Assembly: GCF_946407605.1 (NCBI RefSeq)
Contig: NZ_CAMJOS010000018.1
Span: 1-64,000 of the forward strand
DNA: 64,000 bases
Source: an uncultured Prevotella sp.
GTDB lineage: Bacteria; Bacteroidota; Bacteroidia; Bacteroidales; Bacteroidaceae
Direction of reading: 5' to 3'
This document shows positions 35,906-43,410 of this stretch, one piece after another (the first letter of the stretch is position 1; every line of letters begins with the position of its first letter). A program made the translations under genes and the position numbers. The notes under the pieces are model-generated. The model saw only the letters and a program-made list of their open reading frames with translations, was not told where the DNA came from and made no database searches.

Positions 35906-36703
35906 CCCCTTAATATACAATGTCTGCAAGTCATAGGGCATCCCCTTGATTTCTGTGACGGGATGACGGTTGAAGTCTGCCGAGGGGTTGATGACGTAGG
36001 CCTTCTGCAGGAAGTTCTTCAGCTCCTCCATCAGCCACTCCTGCTCAGGAATGTCGCCCACGATGTGCAGTTCGTCGTATTCCGGCTGTAGCTGCAGCTG
36101 CTTCCAGACATATAGCAGGAAATAGAGCGAGTCGTGACCTCTGCTGGCTTCAAACGAGTTGCAGAACTTAAATCTGTTCTGCTGGAAGCTGAAGATGTCG
36201 AGTCGCTTCTCGTGGAAATAGCCGTAGAGCTTATGCCTGTTGCCAGTAAAGCTGCGCTGGTGCAGGTGTCGCCACACAGGCGATATGGCCGTAACTATCT
36301 GCACATCCTGAAAATGGTCGTCAATCACCAGCCTCAAGTCTTTGTTCATGGCAAACACGGCCACCGCATTCAGGTCGGGCAGCACGTTATAATATACCGC
36401 ATCCTGCTCCTTCTTCGGATAGGCATGGCTGTACATTGTCTCGATGTTTTTCTCGTCGAAAATCTCTACGGGCACCATCAGCACGTCAGTATCGATGACC
36501 ACTCTCACTCGTGGCGAGGGGTTCAGCAACAGGTCGGCCGTCTTAAACGCCTCGCGCAGGTTGGCTGCCATCGACACACCGCTCTTTACCACATAGGGCT
36601 CGTAAATCACGTCTGTCTCATTCTCGGCTACGCACGAAAACGATAGCGACCCGCGTCCTACCCTTATCGTCAACCTTTGATTTTTCTTGCTAATTTCTGG
36701 CAT
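35900..36703 (-). CDS. DUF3822-family protein
   Basis: The 267-aa product fits the DUF3822 family, which in Bacteroidota commonly sits beside rsmD. It resembles an actin/ASKHA-like fold of unknown role (region LFVVENLYG-type strands are weak here, so the fold is not asserted). No signal peptide or membrane segment is seen. The ATG at 36703 is chosen because the upstream TTG of the longer frame overlaps the promoter. The last residues and stop codon (KGR then TAG) fall at the start of a heptad island. Confidence 0.72.
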   Translation of the reverse strand: MPEISKKNQRLTIRVGRGSLSFSCVAENETDVIYEPYVVKSGVSMAANLREAFKTADLLLNPSPRVRVVIDTDVLMVPVEIFDEKNIETMYSHAYPKKEQDAVYYNVLPDLNAVAVFAMNKDLRLVIDDHFQDVQIVTAISPVWRHLHQRSFTGNRHKLYGYFHEKRLDIFSFQQNRFKFCNSFEASRGHDSLYFLLYVWKQLQLQPEYDELHIVGDIPEQEWLMEELKNFLQKAYVINPSADFNRHPVTEIKGMPYDLQTLYIKGR

Positions 36704-36721
36704 CCTCGTTCCAATTTTTTG

Positions 36722-36729
36722 CAAAGGTA
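36722..36729 (-). promoter_or_regulatory. Promoter of the DUF3822-rsmD operon, -7 box
   Basis: The minus-strand sequence is TACCTTTG, about 20 bp upstream of the ATG at 36703. I see no clear -33 element in the T-rich region upstream. Confidence 0.65.
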
Positions 36730-36829
36730 CAATAAAGTTTTTGTTTTTGGAAAAAAAGTTGGTATAAATGTAAGGTTAAATGCAGACTTTTTATTATTAT
36801 TTGCACAATAATTCTAAAACAGAGTGTTT

Positions 36830-38665
36830 ATGCCGAGACTAACCTATTTGATATGCTTGGTTTTTCTGGCTCTGACCACAGGTCTTTCCAGCGTCAGAGC
36901 CGAAGAGATGTTGCCGCCAATACTTCAGAAATTGACTGACGAAGCCTATCGTTGTTATAGTTCACGTGAGACAGATAATTTTTTCGATGCTGTAAAGCAG
37001 ATTAAGGCTGCCACAGAGTTCTTTGGCTATTAGGAGACCTACTATCGTGCCTGTAGCTACGAGGCCATCTATATGTTCGAGTATGTGGATCGTACCCAAG
37101 GCGTGCAGTTGGCTCATGACATCTATCATCACGCCAAGACAAACAACAGTAATGTTGGTATGTATTTCGCGACTTTCTCTTTAGGTACCATCCGCGAACA
37201 GTCGGGCAACATGGGACTGGCAGAGAAGAGCTTCCTGCAGGCGCTGAAACTGAAGGAGAAGTACCTGCCTGAGGAGAGCGCGGCCCCCTGTTATCTGGGA
37301 CTCTGCGAGGTGGCCCTCCACAGGAAGGACTATGAAGAGGTGAAGGAATATGCCCGCCTTGCTTTGGATGAACCAGGTATTATTCCCATGAATCAGATCA
37401 CAGCTTGGAGCTATAAGTGTTTGGCCCGATATAATCAGGGCGACAGCCTGGGCTTCGAGGAAGCCTATAGGGAGCGAGCCATGCTGATTGCTGAATATGG
37501 TGGTCAGGGCGGACTCTTCGGTGAACTTATCAACGTCTATCAGGCTAAGAACCGCAAACAATGGCAACTGGCCCTGCAGCGTACAGAGAAACTGATTCAC
37601 CAGCAGAACAAATGTGCCCAGAAAGCAGCTATTTACGAGCAGATGGGCGACTACCGCCAGGCATTCTATTGGCAGAAGCGCACCCGTGCTGTCATCGACT
37701 CCATTCAGTCATCCGAGGCCCGTTCGCAGATGAATGAGTTCGATACGGAGCTGTCCATTACCTATGCCGAGAACTAGACCAAGGAACAGGAGTTGGCCAA
37801 GGAACAGACCATGCTTTGGGGTGGTGGACTTATCGCCCTGCTCATCATCGCCTTCCTTGCTCTCTACGGCTATCGCAGCAACAAGCACACCAAACACATG
37901 AAGAGTGTCAACGCCAAGCTGCAGCAGGCCTACAACCAGTTGGAGGAGACTACCAAGGCCAAGGAGCGCATAGAGAGTGAGCTGCGCATTGCCCGTGAGA
38001 TTCAGCGCCGCATGCTGCCGCATGTCTTCCCTCGCCGCAGGGATGTTGACATCTACGCCATGATGACGCCTGCCAAAGAGGTGGGTGGCGACCTCTATGC
38101 CTACGCCCTCATCGACGATATGCTCTATTTCTGTGTGGGCGACGTCAGCGGTAAGGGTGTGCCTGCAGCCCTGTTTATGGCCGAGGTGACGCGTATGTTC
38201 CGTACGCTGGTCGATGGACATCTCACCCCCGACGTCATTGCCTCACGACTGAACCACGCGCTGGCTGAGGACAACGAACAGGGTATGTTCGTCACCATGT
38301 TTATCGGACTCATCAACCTCAAGTCAGGCCACATGGCTTTCTGTAATGCCGGCCACAATCCGCCCCTGCTCGATGGTGAATACATGAAGATGGAGTCCAA
38401 CGCACCCATAGGTCTGTGGCCTGAGTTGGACTATGAGGGCGAGGAGGTCCCCGATATGCACGGCAAGACGCTCTTTGTTTATACCGACGGCATCAACGAG
38501 GCCGAGAATGCTCATAAGGAGCAGTTTGGCGAGGAGCGTCTCAAGGCGCTTTTGCAGAAAGATCATGGCACAGCCCGCGCTACGTCAGAGGCTATCCATC
38601 AGGCCGTTGTTGGCGGCGCCGAGCCCAGCGATGACTTGACAAAGATGTGTATCATCATGAACTGA
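36830..38665 (+). pseudogene. TPR-SpoIIE (PP2C) phosphatase gene with two in-frame amber codons
   Basis: From the ATG at 36830 one reading frame of 612 codons encodes a signal peptide (1-24), a TPR region (about 30-310), a membrane span (about 327-346), a coiled coil and a SpoIIE/RsbU-type PP2C domain (about 390-611) with EVGGDLY, DVSGKGVPAALFMA and PSDDLT. The frame is broken only by TAG at codons 68 (37031-37033) and 316 (37775-37777). There is no frameshift, and coding-like sequence continues through both (ETYYRACSYEAIY and TKEQELAKEQ). Each TAG is one C-to-T change from CAG (Gln). Either two nonsense mutations have inactivated the gene, or UAG is read through. The downstream pieces lack good starts. 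The intact protein would dephosphorylate a STAS-type partner. Confidence 0.8.
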
Positions 38666-38672
38666 CGTCCCG

Positions 38673-41519
38673 TCATTGACAGACAGCCTGAGTGAAATGG
38701 TCGAAGGCGGCCTTTCCACTCTTTCCATAACAGAAAAGACCTACGCGGATGCCTTTCCAATAGCCAGAGCGCATTGGGAAGGCATCGCCAGCTTTTACGA
38801 AGCGGATGCCGTCTGTGCTATAGTAGAATTGGTGACGATTCCTCTGGCAGTCGTTACTGACGCGTACCCAGAGTCTTTCAAACTTGCCCTTCACGATAAC
38901 CTCCCGTTGGCCCTGGGCCTCCACGAAGATGCCCTCTTTACACAGGCCGATGCCCCTAAATGTCTTTCCAGAACAGAAGAGACCCGCATAGCAGTCGCCA
39001 GAAACGGTGAGTAGGGTGGTGCTCTTGCTTTGATAGCCCACCACCTTTTGCGTCAGCATATTCCGACATAGCTTCAGACTGTCGGCAGGCAAGGCCTTCA
39101 GCGTCAGCCAGCCTTTTTTCTCGTTCAGGCTCCAGTGGGTGTCCACAGGGTTGTGGTTCCATTGCCATTGAAGACCTAAGGCAGATGCTGAAAAGTCGTC
39201 ATCGGTCTGGAGCAGAGAGGCTTTCGATGAGAGTTGTGGCTTCTGCCACTCTGCTACAGGCTCACCAATGCCGTTGCCATCGTAGTCCACGCCCATCAGG
39301 GGCCAGTCGTCTTGCCAGCGCACAGGTTGCAGGTGAACCACACGCCCCAGGACGGGCGTCTCCTGGAAATGATAGAACCACCAGATGCCGTCAGGCGTAT
39401 CGACCAAAGCGCCCTGATGCGGGCCGTTGATAGGGGTAGAGCCCTGCTCAAGCACTATCTTACGTTCGTAGGGACCATAGATGTTCTTCGAGCGGAGCAC
39501 CGTTTGCCAACCTGTTCCCACGCCGCCTTCAGGGATGATGAGGTAGTACCAGCCGTTGCGTTTCATGAACTTGGTGCCTTCGGCTATAGGACCCTCATAT
39601 ACCGTCGTGCCCTCGTCCAGCAGTTGTTTGCCGTCTGCCGACATCTTATGCACGATAATCGGACCTGCGCCATGCTTGCTGCGACCCAGATAGGCCTGCC
39701 CGTCCTCGTCCCAGAAAGGGCAGGGGTCTTCCCATTTGGGCACGCGCTTCACCAGGTGCAGAGGAGCCCAAGGGCCGTGTGGATCTTCTGCCGTACTCAT
39801 GAAAAGACCCTCTTCTGGCGTACAGAAATAGACGTAGTAGAGGCCGTTGTGATAGCGGATGGCGGGAGCCCACGAGCCGCCGGCATAGTGATTGTTGCTA
39901 TCCCAGCCTGGTTCGTCGAAGCGACGGTATATCTGACTGATATAGTGCCAGTTAACCATATCGTCGCTCTCCAGCACCTGCATGCCGAGGAAATGGAAAT
40001 CGGAGGCCACCATATAGTATTTCTTGCCTACGCGGATGACGTCAGGGTCAGAGAAATCGGCATTCAGCACAGGGTTCCTGTAGGTCCCGTCGCCCTGATC
40101 GCCCCAGCCCTCAGTATCGTCGTGCACAAAGTCTGGGCGGATGTCTGGGGCTTCGGTTTTGACTTCGACATTGTCGAAGTGTACATGACGGGTGTGGCGC
40201 AGGTAGAAGCCCTTCGCGGGCAGGTTGCCCCACATCGTGGCCTCTGGATAGGCCCTTTCCTTTTCGTTGGCTATCGAGTCGTTGATGGCCTGCATGTCGC
40301 TGGGAGTCACGCCACCTTTATGATGGATGGAGATGTTCGACAACCAGACATTGCGCACAGGGTGACCAGCCAGTCCAGTAATAGAACAGCCCACAGACCC
40401 AGCGTTTCTTATCATGAAGTTTTCCAGGCGGATGCCATCGATACAGCCAATGTGGTCGATGGGAATCAGTTCCGCTATCGTGTCGTCATTGCCCTTTCCG
40501 CTCAGTCCTTTTCCCGCTTCCCTCAGCTGATAGCCTCGTCCACGATTCCCTAGACGAATGAAGATGGGCGACTCGGTGCCTTCTACCGTAAAGTTTGAGG
40601 CTGCGACGTTCTCCATCACGCCGCCATCCACAATCTCCAGCGAGAGGGCCGATGTGCCTATCCATTGTCCGAAAAATTTTTCTTTTTGGTTGCTGCTGGG
40701 CTTGACCACGATGCCAGAGATGCTGATATTGCGAAAGCCGCCGTTGGTCTCTGTGCCCAGTTTTACGGCATTGCAATGGCTCGATATCACGCAGTCGCTG
40801 ATGCGGATATTCTCGCAGAGGCGCGGCGATGTCGATTTCAGGGTGATGCCGTCGTCGTCGCTGTCCGTCATGATGCCTCTAACAATCACCTCGTGACAGC
40901 CGTCAATATCCAGCGCGTCGTTGTTATAGTTGTTGCGATTGAACACCTTGATGCCATCGATTCTCACGCGGTTGCAGGCCAGATAGTGCTGCATCCAGCA
41001 GCCGGAGTTCCTCAGTGTGATGTCCTTGACGGTGATATCCTCGCTCTGAATGAAACGTATCAAGTGCGGACGGGTGATGCCCTCGTCGTTCCAAGAGAGC
41101 TTTTTGAAGGCGCGGCCTCGTCCGTCGATAGTGCCGAAGCCGTCAATCACCACGTTTCTGACCTTGTCGGCATAAATCAACTGAATGGTGGATGTCTGCG
41201 TGCGCAGCGACACGTAGTCGGACTTCATCGGCCTGTAGTCGTCCAAGTTGGTACTGCCGTAAAGCGTGGCGCCCTGTTCCAGATAGAGGTGCATGTCAGA
41301 CTTCAGCACCACGGAGCCAATCTTATATTGGCCCGTAGGCACTATCACCCTGCCGCCTCCATCCTTCGAGCAGTCGTCTATCGCCTGTTGCAAAGCCTTC
41401 GTACTCAGTACTGTCGTATCCGCCTTTGCGCCATACGCCACAATATTATAATCACGTGCCGTTGCCGTCAGCATCGACAGACACAGCATCAGCGTCAATA
41501 AAGTCTTCCTTGTCATCAT
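38673..41519 (-). CDS. GH28-GH43 fusion, pectin-side-chain enzyme
   Basis: The 948-aa product has a signal peptide (to about residue 22). Residues about 23-478 form a GH28 polygalacturonase-type beta-helix with NNDALDIDG, DSDDDGITLKS and SSHCNAVKLG in place of the usual NTD, DD and GHG blocks. Residues about 480-780 form a GH43 five-bladed propeller with ADFSDPDVI (base), KWEDPCPFWDEDG and EGTKFMKRNGWYYL (acid). The rest matches the concanavalin-like C-terminal domain of GH43 xylosidases. It likely trims a galacturonan carrying pentose side chains. The subfamily and linkage cannot be told. Its stop lies 7 bp from the phosphatase gene's stop on the other strand. Confidence 0.82.
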   Translation of the reverse strand: MMTRKTLLTLMLCLSMLTATARDYNIVAYGAKADTTVLSTKALQQAIDDCSKDGGGRVIVPTGQYKIGSVVLKSDMHLYLEQGATLYGSTNLDDYRPMKSDYVSLRTQTSTIQLIYADKVRNVVIDGFGTIDGRGRAFKKLSWNDEGITRPHLIRFIQSEDITVKDITLRNSGCWMQHYLACNRVRIDGIKVFNRNNYNNDALDIDGCHEVIVRGIMTDSDDDGITLKSTSPRLCENIRISDCVISSHCNAVKLGTETNGGFRNISISGIVVKPSSNQKEKFFGQWIGTSALSLEIVDGGVMENVAASNFTVEGTESPIFIRLGNRGRGYQLREAGKGLSGKGNDDTIAELIPIDHIGCIDGIRLENFMIRNAGSVGCSITGLAGHPVRNVWLSNISIHHKGGVTPSDMQAINDSIANEKERAYPEATMWGNLPAKGFYLRHTRHVHFDNVEVKTEAPDIRPDFVHDDTEGWGDQGDGTYRNPVLNADFSDPDVIRVGKKYYMVASDFHFLGMQVLESDDMVNWHYISQIYRRFDEPGWDSNNHYAGGSWAPAIRYHNGLYYVYFCTPEEGLFMSTAEDPHGPWAPLHLVKRVPKWEDPCPFWDEDGQAYLGRSKHGAGPIIVHKMSADGKQLLDEGTTVYEGPIAEGTKFMKRNGWYYLIIPEGGVGTGWQTVLRSKNIYGPYERKIVLEQGSTPINGPHQGALVDTPDGIWWFYHFQETPVLGRVVHLQPVRWQDDWPLMGVDYDGNGIGEPVAEWQKPQLSSKASLLQTDDDFSASALGLQWQWNHNPVDTHWSLNEKKGWLTLKALPADSLKLCRNMLTQKVVGYQSKSTTLLTVSGDCYAGLFCSGKTFRGIGLCKEGIFVEAQGQREVIVKGKFERLWVRVSNDCQRNRHQFYYSTDGIRFVKAGDAFPMRSGYWKGIRVGLFCYGKSGKAAFDHFTQAVCQ

Positions 41520-41538
41520 TGTTTTTAGTTTTCGACTG

Positions 41539-41546
41539 CAAAGATA
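41539..41546 (-). promoter_or_regulatory. Promoter of the GH28-GH43 gene, -7 box
   Basis: The minus-strand sequence is TATCTTTG. A TTTTTG at 41570-41575, 23 bp upstream, may be the -33 element. Confidence 0.65.
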
Positions 41547-41633
41547 CGATTTTCTTTCTAAATCTCCGTCAAAAAGCAAATTTTATTCAGATAGGCTCCA
41601 ACACTCATGCGGATAATCTCTTTCACTCTTGCA

Positions 41634-41723
41634 GATAGGACCTTTCACTCAAAGGAATTATCCCTTATAGGGTAAAAGTCCTATTCCTTTCAATGAAAAG
41701 TCCTATCCCTTTCAGCGAAAGGG
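41634..41723. repeat. Array of short hairpins with a tandem 22-bp unit
   Basis: Four small palindromes follow each other: 41641-41655, 41662-41672, 41688-41698 and 41707-41723 (CCCTTTC-AGC-GAAAGGG). A 22-bp unit (AAAAGTCCTATTCCTTTCAA and two more bases) at 41674-41695 is repeated at 41696-41717. The left end, 41634-41655, is an inverted copy of 41686-41707 at about 19 of 22 positions, so one long stem could also form. The non-coding region 41520-41994 holds no gene. Confidence 0.75.
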
Positions 41724-41868
41724 CCTATCTACGTGAATGAATGGTGTTTTTAGCTCGAAATCTTCGGCCTTTTTGCTCTGTTTTCATTGCTTTTTTGTAT
41801 TTTTTTGTGAAAACACCTCACCTCCTACCTAAATCGTCCGAAATGCCTTTGTACAAGGGGGAATGGGA

Positions 41869-41897
41869 TAGGTAGGTGTTGCTCTAACACCTACCTA
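41869..41897. repeat. Perfect 12-bp stem-loop upstream of the helicase-btuB operon
   Basis: TAGGTAGGTGTT pairs with AACACCTACCTA around a 5-nt loop GCTCT. A further ACACCTACCTC follows directly, and a related CTACCTAAATCGT (41825-41837) recurs as CTACCTCAATCGT to the right of the stem. It ends about 68 bp before the -7 box at 41965, so it could be a binding site for a regulator. Confidence 0.7.
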
Positions 41898-41964
41898 ACA
41901 CCTACCTCAATCGTATTTTCGAGAAAAAGTGTCGAGAGGAAGGCGGGAATAGAAAAAAAATTTG

Positions 41965-41972
41965 TACCTTTG
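41965..41972 (+). promoter_or_regulatory. Promoter of the helicase-btuB-btuG operon, -7 box
   Basis: TACCTTTG matches the consensus. No clear -33 element is visible in the preceding A-rich stretch. It rules out the in-frame start at 41962. Confidence 0.7.
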
Positions 41973-41994
41973 CAGGGATTATTCTGAAAGACTG

Positions 41995-43410
41995 ATGATT
42001 CAGGACGAACTGATAAACAGACTGCGGATGTACCTGGGCCATGTGCCTACTGCCGAGCAGGAGAGGGCGATGCAGTTCTTTGCGGACTTTTTGACAGACC
42101 GCGAGGAGCGTACCGTCTTTGTGCTGCGAGGGTCGGCAGGAACGGGTAAGACCACGCTGGCGGCAGCTGTGGTGCGAGCCCTGATGAGTCTGAATCAGAA
42201 GTTGGTGCTGATGGCGCCTACTGGGCGTGCAGCTAAGGTCTTTTCGGGCTATGCAGGCACGTCGGCCTATACCATCCACAAGCGCATCTACAGACAGAAG
42301 ACGGCAGGCGATATGTCGGCCTTCAGCCTGAATATCAATCAGAGTACAGAGACGCTGTTCATGGTTGATGAGGCCTCGATGGTGAGTAACGAAGGCTTCA
42401 GCGATACCTTTGGCAGCGGCTGTCTGCTTGACGACCTCATCCAGTTTGTGTATGGAGGTCGCAATTGTAGGCTGGTGCTGATTGGCGACAGGGCGCAGCT
42501 GCCGCCTGTGGGCGAGGAGGAGAGTCCCGCCTTGATGTCTGGCGTGCTCGAGGGCTATGGCCTGAAGGTCTATGAAGTCGATTTGAACCAAGTGCTGCGC
42601 CAGAGCGAGGAGTCGGGCATTCTGTGGAATGCTACTGAAGTGAGATGCATGATGGCAGAAGACCGATGGAGTCTTCCCAAGATTCGCATCGAGGGTTTTG
42701 ACGATATCCAGGTGATGCCAGGCAACGAGCTGATAGAGGCGCTGGCCACAAGCTACAGCAGGGTGGGACTGGACGAGACGATGGTGGTGACTCGCAGCAA
42801 TAAACGCGCCAACATCTATAACCAGGGTATCCGCAATCAGGTTCTGGACCGTGAGGACGAACTCTGTACAGGCGACCAGATAATGATTGTGAAGAACAAC
42901 TATTACTGGACGGAGCAGTCAAAGGAAATTGCGTTTATTGCCAATGGCGACCATGCTGTGGTGCAGCGCGTCAGACATATCCACGAACTTTATGGCTTCC
43001 GCTTTGCCGAGGTGACGATGATGTTGCCCGACTACGACAACTACGAGTTGACAGCCACCGTGCTGCTCGACACGCTGACGTCGGAGGCGCCTGCCCTGAC
43101 TCGCGAACAGCAGCAACAGCTCTTCGACAAGGTGATGGAGGACTATATGGACGTACCCTTCAAGGCCGACCGCCTGAAGAAAATCAAGCAGGACAAGTAC
43201 TACAACGCCCTACAAATCAAGTTCGCCTATGCCGCCACCTGTCATAAGACGCAGGGCGGACAGTGGGCGCATATCTATATTGACCAGGGCTATATGACTG
43301 ACGACATGCTGACCACAGACTATATCCATTGGCTCTATACAGCCCTGACCCGTGCTACGGAAAAGGTCTTTCTGGTGAACTGGCCTAAAACGCAATTAAT
43401 GGAAGAATGA
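41995..43410 (+). CDS. RecD/PIF1-like superfamily-1 DNA helicase
   Basis: The 471-aa cytoplasmic protein has Walker A LRGSAGTGKTTL, motif Ia APTGRAAKV, Walker B MVDEASMV, motif III LIGDRAQLPPVG and the C-terminal motifs CHKTQGGQW and YTALTRA of RecD-type SF1B helicases. It lacks the long N-terminal region of full RecD2. The ATG at 41995 is used because the promoter -7 box lies inside the longer frame. Its stop overlaps the btuB-like start (ATGA), so the two are translationally coupled, an odd pairing for a transporter operon. Confidence 0.85.
   Translation: MIQDELINRLRMYLGHVPTAEQERAMQFFADFLTDREERTVFVLRGSAGTGKTTLAAAVVRALMSLNQKLVLMAPTGRAAKVFSGYAGTSAYTIHKRIYRQKTAGDMSAFSLNINQSTETLFMVDEASMVSNEGFSDTFGSGCLLDDLIQFVYGGRNCRLVLIGDRAQLPPVGEEESPALMSGVLEGYGLKVYEVDLNQVLRQSEESGILWNATEVRCMMAEDRWSLPKIRIEGFDDIQVMPGNELIEALATSYSRVGLDETMVVTRSNKRANIYNQGIRNQVLDREDELCTGDQIMIVKNNYYWTEQSKEIAFIANGDHAVVQRVRHIHELYGFRFAEVTMMLPDYDNYELTATVLLDTLTSEAPALTREQQQQLFDKVMEDYMDVPFKADRLKKIKQDKYYNALQIKFAYAATCHKTQGGQWAHIYIDQGYMTDDMLTTDYIHWLYTALTRATEKVFLVNWPKTQLMEE

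Noticed and set aside
39234..40553. Long plus-strand frame (439 codons) across the GH28-GH43 gene
   Set aside because: It is antisense to clear catalytic domains and has no recognisable motif or promoter.
41995..43410. Start of the helicase at the earlier in-frame position 41962
   Set aside because: The -7 box TACCTTTG lies at 41965-41972, so that start would be upstream of transcription. The ATG at 41995 fits.
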